Part shown: piece after piece, positions 1-9,770 of the stretch
Numbering within the stretch: position 1 is the stretch's first letter
Layout: every line of letters begins with the position of its first letter
Source: Aphrocallistes beatrix
Taxonomy: Eukaryota; Porifera; Hexactinellida; Sceptrulophora; Aphrocallistidae
DNA length: 64,000 nt
Direction: 5' to 3'
NCBI GenBank assembly: GCA_963281255.1
Contig: OY725505.1
Location: 2,604,001 to 2,668,000 of the forward strand
Notes under the pieces: model-generated
Told to the model about the DNA's origin: nothing
The model's input: only the letters and a program-made list of their open reading frames with translations
Database searches by the model: none
Made by a program: the position numbers and the translations under genes

Positions 1-604
1 TAAGCTTCCTACATTATGATCAACCAGTAATTAGCTATAATTTATATAATTGAACCGATCGCATAACATCTCTTTTCCCCTACGAATCAGATAAATATTT
101 TGCAATCCAATTGTCTGTATTTCTGAATATATTGGCTAAGATGGATCATAAATGTTTGTGTGTTTAGAAAAAAGAGAAAAATCAAAAGAAAAAAATCTCG
201 AATGCTATATACATTCTATGATCATACTTTAAAAATTGTTGTTCTTATTGGTGATTTCCCGTCTATAAACTAAAAGAAATAATCCTATTTTAGTATTTTG
301 AATTAATAACTGACTGTAAGAACATATAAATATATTTAATCAGGAGAAAAAGGTTATTTTCGAACTTGACATTTTTGAGATCAGATTATTGGAGTCCCGG
401 GTATATAATATTTCAAAAATTTGTTTTAAACATATTTTGCGCAATAAATAGTGTTCATTTTTAAACTAGAAGGGTGGCATAGTTGCAATTTGCAAACCGA
501 TTTAAAGTTAAACTAAATTATCTTTATTGTTGAAGAACTTTTGGAAAACTTTTCTTCTTTTTTTCATTATTTTTTTTCATTATGAAGTTATGAGTTCACA
601 TCTG
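1..604. other. Intergenic, nothing recognised
   Basis: AT-rich spacer with homopolymer runs and no open frame of note. I see no gene, repeat family member or RNA gene here. Confidence 0.6.
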
Positions 605-764
605 ATTCTTTGGCCAGGAGGAAGATCACATAGAAAAGTATATACAATATTATTATATTAGCTCATTGTTGGCCACTATACTACTATACCAGTATAGGTC
701 GGTAAACTAGTACTAATCTCATATCAGTTAGATATATAATCTCAACTAAATACTATCATACTAC
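605..764 (+). promoter_or_regulatory. Conserved upstream block of propeller gene copy 1
   Basis: This stretch is recognisably shared with 2725-2877, upstream of the second copy. Both begin near TTGGCCAG and run to the ATG. The last ~45 bases, with TATATAATCTC at 733-743, recur upstream of all five copies of the family (also near 8420, 9771 and 15715). Conservation up to the ATG suggests that promoter and gene duplicate together. The TATA-like string is only ~25-30 bases from the ATG, so either the 5' UTR is very short or the string is not a TATA box. Confidence 0.45.
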
Positions 765-1655
765 ATGAGCAAACGGGCAACTACTCAAGGAGATAATATC
801 GCTAAGAGACGTAAGCCAGCACAAAAGTCAAGAAAAGAATGTTATAAAATAAACCGTACAGATTACAGACAATTCTCAATAAACTCTTGCGGTTATCAAA
901 GGAAAGCTCTTGCATATAATAATAACTTACTTTTGATATATTGTGACGTTAATGACCATGTTCAACTATTTCAAATTTACACCTTAGAGGGTTTCTTTGT
1001 GACTTCATATGAGAATGTAGTGAAGATTGGCCGCACTAAGATCTCAGATCTCAGATTTACAAATGATTTCATTCTAGCGTCCTTTCAAAACCTTTGTTTA
1101 ATCCGAATTAGCGATTATAATATCAAACAAAGATTGGCCTCGAGTTATTCTTTCAGATTTCCACTGGACAGTGATAAATACGGGAATTTCTATGCAATTG
1201 AACCCTTCAATTCTGAATATAAAATCGGAATATACAACTTTGATTTTGAGTTCTTGCAACTCTTCAATAATGATTTACACGATTACGGTTGTCCTCTTTC
1301 CCTCTGCATCAAAGAAGATACAATGTTTGTTGTCACAAGGTTTAAAGATAACAGTCTGACCCTTTTCAAGGTTGATTTAATAAATGGTAAAATAATGAAT
1401 GTGAAAAAACTCAACCATCGTTTACTACCAAAGCCAATATATCTCTTCGTGGACGATATGTATAATGTATTCATTAGTTGTGTGTGTACTACACATATTT
1501 GTATCTATTATGCGTCAGGAAGAATTCGTTACTTTATAACTAACAAGCTGGAGCGTGATTATCAGGAAAGTGAAGGAATTGCATATGTGGCCAATTGTAA
1601 CAGCATATTTGTATTGAAATCTCCCCATTTTAAGATGTACAGTCTTGCTTTGTGA
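765..1655 (+). CDS. Beta-propeller-like (NHL-like) family protein, copy 1
   Basis: Open frame of 296 residues from an ATG shared by all family copies. A basic N-terminal tail (KRRKPAQKSRK, residues 14-24) looks like a nuclear localisation signal. The rest is a string of short beta-strand-like units of the kind D-x-x-N-x-F-I followed by I-x-I-Y-x-x-x-G-x-I-R, as in NHL or WD-type propeller blades. No signal peptide, membrane segment or catalytic motif is visible. Compared with the 9809 copy it ends two codons early, because TGC has become TGA at 1653-1655. Single exon. The fold is inferred from repeat rhythm; the function is unknown. I do not recognise an orthologue in well-studied animals, so this is probably a lineage-specific family. 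Confidence 0.7.
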   Translation: MSKRATTQGDNIAKRRKPAQKSRKECYKINRTDYRQFSINSCGYQRKALAYNNNLLLIYCDVNDHVQLFQIYTLEGFFVTSYENVVKIGRTKISDLRFTNDFILASFQNLCLIRISDYNIKQRLASSYSFRFPLDSDKYGNFYAIEPFNSEYKIGIYNFDFEFLQLFNNDLHDYGCPLSLCIKEDTMFVVTRFKDNSLTLFKVDLINGKIMNVKKLNHRLLPKPIYLFVDDMYNVFISCVCTTHICIYYASGRIRYFITNKLERDYQESEGIAYVANCNSIFVLKSPHFKMYSLAL

Positions 1656-1878
1656 TCTTGAACTTTGAAATTTTATGCATCATGTAATATACTAATGAAA
1701 CTTGATTGCTGTGTATATATTTATTTAGAATATATTCATATATTCATATATTTATATATTTATATACTAGCGTGTTTGGCGCACTTGCGTAGCAAGGTTT
1801 GTAAAGACTGCTTATCCGCAGATTCACTCGGTCCCTTTTGATTCCCTACTAAGGATTGATGGATTGTCATTTATCTAC
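1656..1878. other. Spacer after propeller copy 1
   Basis: AT-rich 3' flank with TATTCATATATTTATATA-type runs near 1735-1765, then a GC-richer stretch leading into an R1 fragment. Part (TCCCTACTAAGGATT) recurs inverted near 5958-5975. No gene seen. Confidence 0.4.
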
Positions 1879-2000
1879 TGCAAGCGCGCTTCGCTTGCTT
1901 GCGCTGCGCGGCTGGCGGACACTTTGTGTCCGCCAGAGGCGCTTCGGACGCCTAGGTTCACATAAATCAATTAAAAGGGAGATAACATCTCTATATACTA
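1879..2000 (-). repeat. R1 repeat, 3'-end fragment
   Basis: Contains the GC-rich terminal module of R1 in reverse orientation: the sequence complementary to AAGCAAGCGAAGCGCGCTT, then the self-complementary GGCGGACACAAAGTGTCCGCC and a degraded copy of the next hairpin, then the AT-rich interior (GAGATAACATCTC). The rest of R1 is missing. Confidence 0.7.
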
Positions 2001-2654
2001 TATACGTATAACATCTCTATATAGGTGTGAAAATTTCGCTTAGATCTTAGAACTTAATCGTAGTCATATCATTTGACACCTACATGCCAATTTTCATATC
2101 TTTACGGCCAATTTTTCAATCAATTCGGACAAACACAAAAAAGGTTTTAATATAAACGTTTTAATATATAACGTTTTTAACGTTTTAATTTATAAGATTT
2201 GGAACAAGAGGATCAAGGTGGTACAAACGATATTAATCACGTTTTAGGCATAAATGATCTCTAAACTTCTAAACTGAGTAATTCGAGTGTGCAGATGTCG
2301 AACCTGATGTCAGACCTTCAGTAGCTATCGTGGTTTTAATGAATCGGCCTCAATGGAGTAACCCATCTTAGTATTATTTATGATGCAAACAATGTGGTGT
2401 TCCAATACTTTTGACCAGGTAGTGATAAGATTTAAACAAATTTAGTTTAAATCCTCTCGAGAATGTATGTATAAATTCAAGCCAGGTATTTAAAATTTAA
2501 TAAATCTGTTTGCTTAGATTGGGAGAAAAGCAATCAAAATGGTATCCCACTTTTCCTCCACTTTTCTCCTGCAGTAACCATCGAGGGTCCCACAAATGCC
2601 CCGCGATACCAAGTGGGTATAGTCTGACACAGTATTATTCAAGTAAGTCACACA
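2001..2654. other. Intergenic, nothing recognised
   Basis: AT-rich spacer without a supported gene. Confidence 0.5.
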
Positions 2655-2694
2655 ATGGCCTACTTAATACACGGCTGTGTATTAAGTAGGCCAT
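2655..2694. repeat. Perfect 18 bp palindrome, 4 nt loop
   Basis: Arms 2655-2672 and 2677-2694 (ATGGCCTACTTAATACAC and its complement) are exact, with loop GGCT. It lies ~30 bases upstream of the conserved 5' block of propeller copy 2. It may be a hairpin remnant of a mobile element; a transcribed hairpin RNA cannot be excluded. Confidence 0.7.
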
Positions 2695-2724
2695 GGTCAC
2701 ACTGTGCTTCAGCCTACTATATCT

Positions 2725-2877
2725 GATGGTTTGGCCAGTAGGAAAATCACAGAGGAAAAATATATCGAATAATATTATAGCCACTCATTCTAGAAGTTGG
2801 TCACTATACTATACTAGTTTACTCGGTAGACTACAAATCTCATATCAGTATATAATCTCAACTAAATACCACCATAC
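2725..2877 (+). promoter_or_regulatory. Conserved upstream block of propeller copy 2
   Basis: Related to 605-764 along its length, including TTGGCCAG at the far end and the TATATAATCTCAACTAAATAC stretch just before the ATG, with small indels. Confidence 0.4.
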
Positions 2878-3777
2878 ATGAGCAAACGGGCAACTACTCA
2901 AGAAGATAATATCGCTAAGAGACGTAAGCCAGCACAAAAGTCAAGAAAATAAAGTTATAAAATATACGGTACATCTTACATACAATTCTCAGTGAAATAT
3001 GGCGGTTGGTGCCCAGGGACAGCTCTCGCATATAATAATAACTTACTTTTGGTATCTTATAACGTTAATAACCATATTCAAATATTTCAAATTTACTCCC
3101 TAGAAGGCTTCTTTGTGACTTCATATGAGAATGTAGTGAAGATTGACCCCTCTTTCATCTCAGATCTCAGATTTACAAATGATTTCATCCTAGCGTCCTT
3201 TAAAAACCTTTGTTTGATCCGAATTAGCGATTATAATATCAAACAAAGATTGGCCTCGAGTAATTCTTTCAGATCTCTTCTGGATAGTGACGACTATGGG
3301 AATTTCTATGCAATTGAAGAATATGATTCTGAATATAAAATCGGAATATACAGCTTTGATCTTGAGTTCTTACAACTCTTCAATAATGATTTACGTCATT
3401 ACGGTTGTCCTCTTTCCCTCTGCATCAAAGAGGATACAATGTTTGTTGTATCAGATATTAATGATACTAGTTTAATAACCCTTTTCAAGGTGGACTTAAC
3501 AAATGGTAAAATAATAGATGAGAAAAAACTCAACACTCGTTTAATATTCAGACCAATCTATCTCTTCGTGGACGATATGTATAATGTATTCATCAGTTGT
3601 GCACTGACTGCACATATTTGTATCTATTATGCTTCAGGAAGAATTCGTTACTTTATGACTGACGAGCTGGAGGGTTATCAAAACTGTAAAGGAATTGCAT
3701 ATGCGGCTAATTGTAACAGCATATTTGTATTGACATCTCCCCATATTAAGATATACAGTCTTGCTTTGTGCTCTTGA
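2878..3777 (+). pseudogene. Propeller-like family, copy 2, one nonsense codon
   Basis: The family ATG is at 2878 and the frame matches copy 1 until codon 25, where GAA has become TAA (2950-2952). After that the frame is open and collinear to 3777, ending with the family C-terminus (SLALCS). An apparent restart at 2992 is a GTG, not an ATG, so a eukaryotic ribosome would not simply re-initiate there. The body keeps the propeller-like repeats. The lesion is a single substitution in an otherwise intact gene, so it could be a very young pseudogene, an allele or a base-call error. Confidence 0.75.
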
Positions 3778-3920
3778 ACTTATTTGCATTGTGTAATGTA
3801 TACTACTTAGTAATGAAACTTGATTGCTGCGCATATATTTTTTAGTATATATTCATATATAGGAAACGACCGGGATCCCGGTCCTGGTAAATATCCATGT
3901 TTTCCCGGGATTCCTTTCCG

Positions 3921-4039
3921 GGGCATGCCTAATTTCCGGGACGGGACGGGTTAAGATGCCAAATTTCCGGGACGAGACGGGTTAAGGTACCTAATTTCCG
4001 GGACGGGATGCCGTCCCGTCCCGGAAATTAGGCATGCCC
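3921..4039. mobile_element. GC-rich foldback minisatellite element, copy A
   Basis: 119 bp with termini GGGCATGCC and GGCATGCCC. The interior has three ~31 bp direct units (CCTAATTTCCGGGACGGGAC plus a GGTTAAGAT spacer) ending in one inverted unit. The 9 bp string TCCTTTCCG stands on both sides (3912-3920 and 4040-4048), a clean target-site duplication. The base composition contrasts sharply with the AT-rich surroundings. A 9 bp duplication with foldback structure is what Mutator-like and Drosophila FB-type elements make; the assignment to that superfamily is inference. Confidence 0.85.
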
Positions 4040-4257
4040 TCCTTTCCGGGAATGTGATTAATGAAATTCAATAGAAATCACACTATAAATGACAGATACT
4101 TTGTGTAATTCCTATATTTCTATTATCATTTTGGTAAGAAGCCGACTGCTGATTTACTGAGGAAATATGATTGATAGAATCTAATTGGTGAATAATTAGT
4201 TTTTGATTTAGTAGAGTCGGAGGGAGGGGTCATCATGCACCATGGGATTAATGTTTG

Positions 4258-4891
4258 TGTGTGTGTATATCTATATCTGTCACGAATTGATTGGAGAAAC
4301 TACCCGGCACAGAAAGATGATTTTTGGCATGTGTCTTGGCTATGGCTCCACTAAGTTCTGACCTCAGAATGTCGACTCATCATGAAATTATGACGTCATT
4401 GTCACTTTTTTATAATTAGAAATTTCAGTTTTTCCACTATAACTCGGGCATGCCTAATTTACGGGACGGGACGAGTCAAGATGCCTAATTTACGAGACGG
4501 GACAGAAAAGGTGCCTAATTTACGGGACGGGATGCCGTCCCGTCCCGTAAATTAGGCATGCCCCTATAACTCGACCATTTTTGGTGCTTTTAGAAGGTTG
4601 AAATTTTAATAGAATGTGTATATTAATATATCTCACTTATAAATTTATATAATGGAACTATCATTAAAAAATGATGACTCATCACTCTTATGACGTCATC
4701 ACTACGAATCAAAAATTTGAAAATTGACAAATTTTGTGATTTTTCAAGTGATATCGATTATAACAGTAAGACAGACGTATTTAGAGATGTTATCCACCTT
4801 ATATTTAATCAATGAGCCTAGGTGCCCGAAGGGCGCCTCAGGCGGACGCGAAGGGTCCGCCAGCCGCGCAAGCAAGCGAAGCGCGCTTGTT
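4258..4891 (+). repeat. R1 dispersed repeat, copy a (with nested foldback)
   Basis: R1 starts at CTGTMACGAATTGATTG after a TA-rich run and passes through TGATTTTTGGCATGTG, GTCGACTCATCATG and two TGACGTCA palindromes. It ends in a GC-rich module with two consecutive self-complementary blocks and AAGCAAGCGAAGCGCGCTT. Other copies lie at 7096-7840, 8797-9298, 9304-9753, 34893-35385 and, degraded, 16813-16945. This copy is interrupted at ATAACTC by foldback copy B. No open reading frame; probably a non-autonomous element. Confidence 0.8.
4446..4563. mobile_element. GC-rich foldback element, copy B, nested in R1
   Basis: 118 bp, same termini (GGGCATGCC and GGCATGCCC) and same unit, here with TTTACGGGACGGG instead of TTTCCGGGACGGG. 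The 9 bp duplication CTATAACTC is exact (4437-4445 and 4564-4572). R1 copies at 8990 and 9487 show the uninterrupted ATAACTCAGCCATT, so the empty site is visible inside this window. Confidence 0.9.
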
Positions 4892-4991
4892 TTAAATTAT
4901 AACTGAATCAAGATTACTTGTAAAAACAAACTGTTCCATATTCTAATAGCAATCGATCAAATATCAAAGATAATTTTGATATTAGCTGAGG

Positions 4992-5050
4992 GCGCATATG
5001 GGTGCCAATACCTCGCGACCCCATCGCGAGGTATTGGCACCCATATGCGC
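4992..5050. repeat. Perfect 27 bp inverted repeat, 5 nt loop
   Basis: Arms 4992-5018 and 5024-5050 are exact complements (outer GCGCATATGGGTGCC, inner TACCTCGCGA) around the loop CCCCA. It is GC-rich, just past an R1 end and ~165 bases before a hAT-like MITE. Open frames crossing it on the minus strand are by-products of the palindrome. Confidence 0.8.
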
Positions 5051-5215
5051 ACCAGAGTATAAAACCTGGCGCCGGGGGCGGCACCATATTTAATACGAGT
5101 TGAGGTAACACTATTATGAATGGTGGATTTTGATATCCCCAGATCCTCTTCAGGTTCGCAAAGTTCAACGTAAAGTCGATCTGCGATATTTGTCATCTGC
5201 GATATTTGTCTAGAG

Positions 5216-5550
5216 CAGCGGTGGGCAACCTGGGGTCCCCGGGCCATTTGGGGCCCGCGAGACTAAATTTGATGGGCCGCGACTCTTTTCAAACACTATT
5301 ATGGGGCCCGCGTGTTAGTGATTGTAATACAAAATGGCCCCGCCTAATTTTAGTGTGAAATTGATGCTGAATATCAATATATTTTCTATATTCATTATAC
5401 TATAATGATTCAATTTATTTTACTTAGTTATTTTTGCTTCCATATATGTTTCTAATGAGTCTGTCAGTCCTTACTACGGCCATGGTGATGTGACCGTAAC
5501 AAAAAATGACAGATTTGGGCCCACTTAAGGATTAAGGTTGCCCGCCACTG
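5216..5550. mobile_element. hAT-like MITE
   Basis: 335 bp with terminal inverted repeats CAGCGGTGGGCAACCT and AGGTTGCCCGCCACTG (two mismatches). It is flanked by GTCTAGAG (5208-5215) and GTCTAGAC (5551-5558), a 7-of-8 match to an 8 bp target duplication. CAG...CTG termini and 8 bp duplications are diagnostic of hAT. No coding capacity. Confidence 0.85.
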
Positions 5551-5608
5551 GTCTAGACGCTATCGAATCGAATACTTAAATACAGCACGTATCGAGCATA
5601 CTTTAGAG

Positions 5609-5822
5609 GGGCATGCCTAATTTCCGGGACGGGACGGGTTAAGATGTTTAATTTCCGGGACGGGACGGAACCATCAGGTACCTAATTTCCGGGACGGGAC
5701 GAGTCAAGATGCCTAATCTCCGGGACGGGACGGGTTAAGAATCTTAAGATGCCTAATTTCCGGGACGGGTTAAGATACCTAATATCTGGGACGGGATGCC
5801 GTCCCGGAAATTAGGCATGCCC
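5609..5822. mobile_element. GC-rich foldback element, copy C (longest intact)
   Basis: 214 bp, termini GGGCATGCC and GGCATGCCC, with about six direct units of the CCTAATTTCCGGGACGGGAC type, showing that unit number varies between copies. The target duplication ACTTTAGAG is exact (5600-5608 and 5823-5831). Confidence 0.9.
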
Positions 5823-5831
5823 ACTTTAGAG

Positions 5832-6371
5832 AAAAAATTCGTGACCTTTCTCAGCGAGGTATGAAAATGTATTTTCAAAAACCAATAAATCTCTTCCCAG
5901 TATAAAATTGTTTATTGCTACAAATTTTCATAATTCTGGCTCTTACATAACAGTTCATTAATCCTTAGTAGAGAATCAGAAAGGGACCGACTCCGGGGAC
6001 AAGCAGTGTTTACTAGCCGTGCTTCGCAAGTGTGTCCACGAAGCAAAGAATGGAGAGATAGATAGATCGGTTTTTGAATAAGATGTTAACCAATTTGTAT
6101 GTTTTCAAATCAACTTTTTATTGTTATATTCATACTCAGATTTCAACTTCCATTCTTTTTATTCACCATATTCAGAGAAAATTATTTTTGGCAACGGGAG
6201 GAAATTATAGAAATTAAGGGGGTAATTTGGATTAGTCTAGGAAGGTGATTTCCCATGCACCAAGTAATATAAATTTCTAACTAACTTGTTATATTATATT
6301 TCAAAATGAAAATTAGCAATCATCGGCGGTTAGTTGTCAAAAACGGAGAAGTGATAGTGGAGGTGCGATGA
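5832..6371. other. Intergenic, nothing recognised
   Basis: AT-rich spacer. A ~60 base stretch around 5958-6040 (inverted) resembles 1780-1860. No gene seen. Confidence 0.4.
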
Positions 6372-6659
6372 AGAAAAAGCGAAGCGTCGTGCTCCGTAAC
6401 CTGCATTTTACATGCATCTAGAATTCATCATGGCATAAAGGGAACAATCGCCAATGAAAAGCTTACTCAGCTGCACAGAATTCGTGACAAACGACTCCTT
6501 GAATCCCACGACTCACCCTATCTCATGGAGGATGTCTGCCGTCTCATTCTGCAGTGTCTTAATAATGCAGGCTCAAAAACAATTGGCTATCATCGAAACT
6601 GGTATCAAAGGTTTGGAAAAATCTGTTTGAAGTGTAATAGGGTAGAACATCATCCTTGA
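6372..6659 (+). pseudogene. Relic ORF of an uncharacterised, probably transposon-associated protein
   Basis: Open for 95 codons from just after a stop (6369-6371) to TGA at 6657-6659, with no ATG start in frame. The translation has a helical stretch (NEKLTQLHRIRDKRLLE, from 6453) and later IGYHRNWYQRFGK, followed by CLKC. A C/W-YQRF pattern after YHRN is something I associate with uncharacterised proteins of cnidarian and sponge genomes, often near mobile DNA. No intact neighbour belongs to it. A coding fragment is likely; the identity is a guess. Confidence 0.4.
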
Positions 6660-6801
6660 CACGTAAAATGAAGCCGCAATATCATGCTCGCCTCGTAAAC
6701 GACCATCATCCTCTGCCATTAAACTCTTCCCTACAGAATATATCTTCTGTCAAAAGTACGAGAAAAAGGTATCTGGTTTGGCCAGGAGGAAAATCACCGA
6801 G

Positions 6802-7092
6802 AAGCAGAGGACATTCTGCTCCGATTAAGCGGAGGACCCTATTAACCGAAAATATTTTGTATTAGTTTCTATGTGTGAGAACTATTCCGGTCCTACCAAA
6901 AGTGACCCGATTAAACAGTCAGGGATTCTTTCAGGGGGGCGGGGGGGGGCATTTTCCCCCCTTGGAAATGACTTAAGTGTATGATTGAAAATGGCCATGC
7001 CCCCCCTATAGTTCTACAAACCTTCATTTGCGCCCCTTACATAAAATCCTGAAAGAAACCCTGACAGTGACCCTATTAAGCGGAGTCGATTG
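6802..7092. mobile_element. TA-type (pogo/mariner-like) MITE, left-truncated, with nested insertion
   Basis: Matches the intact MITEs at 51781-51968 and 55114-55284: CCCTATTAACCGAAAATATT, then ATTCCGGTCC, then the terminal CCCTATTAAGCGGAGTCGA at the right. The left end is lost and a 144 bp element sits inside. Confidence 0.75.
6920..7063. mobile_element. Small TIR element nested in the MITE
   Basis: 144 bp with terminal repeats CAGGGATTCTTTCAGG and CCTGAAAGAAACCCTG and a long G run near 6936-6950. ACAGT stands on both sides (6915-6919 and 7064-7068). The related MITE at 51781 reads straight through (GATTAAACAGTGACCC), which gives the empty site. A 5 bp duplication is shorter than usual for hAT, so the superfamily is left open. 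Confidence 0.8.
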
Positions 7093-7095
7093 TAT

Positions 7096-7840
7096 ATACA
7101 AGCGCACTTCGCTCGCTTGCGCGGCGCGGCTGGCGGACACTGGCGCCCTTTGGACACCTGGACTTACATTGATTAATTATAACGTTGTTAACATCTCAAA
7201 ATACGTCTGTTTTACTGTTATAATGAATATCACTCGAAAAATCACCAAAATTTTCAATTTTGCTGAGTAATCATGACGTCATAACAGAGTGATGAGTCAT
7301 CATTTTATTATGTGAGTTGTATCATATGTGAAGAATATACATATTCTATTAAATTTTCAGTCTTCTATCACCTAAAATGGCTGAGTTATAGTCGAAAAAC
7401 TGAAATTTCTAATTTTATAAAGGTGACAATGGCGTCATAATTCCATGGTGAGTCGACATTTTCGTCTGAGCTCAGAAGCTGATTTTTGGCATGTGGGAGT
7501 CTTTTAGCTATGGCTCCACTAAGTTCTGACCTCAGACGAAAATGTCGACTCATCATGGAGTTATGACGTTATTGTCACCTTTTTTATAATCAAAAATTTC
7601 TTTGTAACTCCGCCATTTTAGGTGATAGAAGGCTGAGATTTTAATAGAATGTGTATACGTATTGATACATCTCACATATGATGTAACTATCATCAAAAAA
7701 TGATGACTCATCACTTTGTTATTACGTCATCATTACGCATCAAAATTTTAAAAATTGACAAATTCGGTGATTTTTCGTGATATCGCACGAAAAATCACCG
7801 AATTTGTCAATTTTTAAAATTTTGATCTATTGACTAGCTA
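7096..7840. repeat. R1 repeat, two copies head to head
   Basis: 7097-7471 is R1 on the minus strand, beginning with its GC-rich end; from about 7472 R1 resumes on the plus strand (GCTGATTTTTGGCATGTGGG onward). The right half then turns back on itself: 7739-7779 and 7786-7826 are exact 41 bp complements around ATATCG. This inverted arrangement could come from fold-back repair or palindromic duplication. Confidence 0.75.
7739..7826. repeat. Perfect 41 bp inverted repeat, 6 nt loop
   Basis: Left arm 7739-7779 starts ATCAAAATTTTAAAAATTG and ends GATTTTTCGTG; the right arm is its exact complement; the loop is ATATCG. The arm is an R1 interior segment also present as a single copy at 9109-9142. 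Confidence 0.85.
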
Positions 7841-8419
7841 TATTTTAATGTCTACTAGCTATCGCGATTTTCAAGATATGATCCCAACTGTACCAAAACA
7901 CGTTTCCATAGCAACACTGGAATGTAGCAACATTCCATGAAAAAATTCCAAATTTTTCGTATTAACCTATTCACATCTCAGTTCTATGCGGAAAATTTTA
8001 TAATAAAAACACTTAGAAGTCACCTTAAACTACCTGAAAATCACCCAATTTGTCACAAAAATAACCTATTGCGCAACCATATGGTGACTAATCTAGATTT
8101 TAACAACGGATATGGGTACTTTGACACCATATTTATATATGCTGGTAATACATTCCTAAGCTCTATTATGCTTTGTTAATGATGTAAGGCAGCTCATCTA
8201 TTAGTTCTACCATCTTCTACCGCATCCCTAGTCCCAAATCCGCAAGTTACTGTGAAGCCTATATACAGTAGGCTATGGTTCAACCTATATTCAATTAATA
8301 TGATGTTTTGTGATAATTACCTCGACTTGCGCATCCATGGTCAAATATCCATTAGTTTCGGTGATATAGATTAGGCTATGCAGTGGCCTTTGTCTATAAA
8401 TTATATGAAATCAATTCAT
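7841..8419. other. Intergenic, nothing supported
   Basis: Contains an 80-codon open frame (7937-8179) without recognisable features. Its end (TATGCTGGTAATACATT) recurs near 41250, so it is more likely repeat than gene. Confidence 0.4.
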
Positions 8420-8554
8420 TTCCGTTAGCTATATAATCTCGACTAAATACCATCATACTTGTACATGAGCAAACGGGAAACTACTCAAGTGGAGATACGA
8501 GGTCATCTCAATAAGAGACGCAAACCAGCAGAAAATTCAGGTATGTCCCTATAG
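8420..8554 (+). pseudogene. Propeller-like family, copy 3, 5' stump
   Basis: The conserved pre-ATG block (TTAGCTATATAATCTCGACT) and family ATG at 8465 are present, and about 28 codons can be aligned (MSKRETTQ, later KRRKPAENS) with small indels. Family similarity then stops and a TAG follows at 8552-8554. The break falls at a sequence resembling a splice donor (CAGGTATGT), but no downstream exon is visible, so a truncated copy is the simpler reading. Confidence 0.7.
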
Positions 8555-8796
8555 TAGGACAAGACATTCTACTTAGAATTAGACTCGTACAGTGGATGTT
8601 ATGTGATACTTCTACACATATTCAGCAGTTCTATGAATTATAGGACAACCCTTGTATCTGGATATAAAAAATATCAGCATTTGAGTTTTTGATAGTAACA
8701 AGTTTATAGTGACAAATGCGATATATAGTTACTCTTTATAAAGTTTATCCTTACTATTAAAACTCAATTAATGTATATTTATTTATTTATTTATAT

Positions 8797-9298
8797 ATAT
8801 ATATGTAACGAATTGATTGAAAAAACTGCCAGGCGCAAAAAGCTGATTTTTGGCATGCGGGAGTCTTTTGGCTATGGCTCCACTAAGTTCTGAGCTCAGA
8901 CCAAAACTGTCGACTCATCATGGAATTATGACGTCATTGTCACATTTTTAAAAGTTAAGCAATACAGTTATTCGAGCATAACTCAGCCATTATAGGAGAT
9001 AGAAGGCTGAAATTTTAATAGAATCTGTATACTAACATACCTCACATATGATGAAACTATCATCAAAAAATGATGACTCATCACTTTGTTATGACGTCAT
9101 CATTACTCATCAAAATTTTAAAAATTGATAAATTATGTGATTTTTGTGCGATATAGATTATAACAGTAGGACAGACGTATTTAGAGATGTTATTTCCCTT
9201 ATAATTAATCAATGTGAGTCCAGGCGCCCAAAGGGCGCCTCCGGCGGACACAAAGTGTCCACCAGCCACACAGCGCAAGCAAGCGAAGCGCGGTTGTG
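8797..9298 (+). repeat. R1 repeat, copy c
   Basis: Near full length, from GTAACGAATTGATTGA after a (TA)n run to AAGCAAGCGAAGCGCGGTTG. It contains two TGACGTCA palindromes (8929 and 9091 regions) and the two GC-rich hairpins at the end. Confidence 0.85.
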
Positions 9299-9303
9299 TA
9301 TTT

Positions 9304-9753
9304 ATATACATCTGTAACGAATTGATTGAAGAAACTGCCAGGCGTAGAAAGCTGATTTTTGGCATGTGGGAGTCTTTTGGCTATGGCTCCAGTAAGTTCT
9401 GACCTCAGACGAAAATGTCGACTCATCATGGAATTATGACGTCATTGTCACCTTTTTTATCATTAGAAATTTCAGTTTTTCGACCATAACTCAGCCATTT
9501 TAGGTGATAGAAGGCTGAAATTTTAATAGAAAAATGGTGACTCATCACTTTGTTATGGCGTTATCATTACGCATCAAAAAATTCAAATTTTGTGATTTTT
9601 TCGTGCGATATCGATTATAGCAATAGGACAGACGTATTTAGAGATGTTATCTACCTTATAATTTATCAATTTTACTCCAGGCGCCCAAAGGGCGCCTCCG
9701 GCGGACACAAAGTGTCCGCTAGCCCCGCAGCACAAGCAAGCGAAGCGCGCTTG
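9304..9753 (+). repeat. R1 repeat, copy d, tandem to c
   Basis: Begins about six bases after copy c ends and lacks an internal ~45 bp present in c. It ends 55 bases before the ATG of propeller copy 4, so that gene's upstream region beyond the last ~40 bases has been replaced by R1. Confidence 0.85.
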
Positions 9754-9770
9754 TATATATTATATGAAAA

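Noticed and set aside
3921-4039. Regularly spaced GC-rich repeats resembling a CRISPR array
   Set aside because: Spacers are not unique, the unit is transposon-like with inverted ends and target duplications, and the DNA is animal.
4914-5247. 84- and 96-codon minus-strand frames
   Set aside because: They run through the 27 bp palindrome and a hAT MITE end; starts and content are not gene-like.
7937-8179. 80-codon frame after the R1 pair
   Set aside because: No domain, AT-rich codons, and its end recurs as repeat near 41250.
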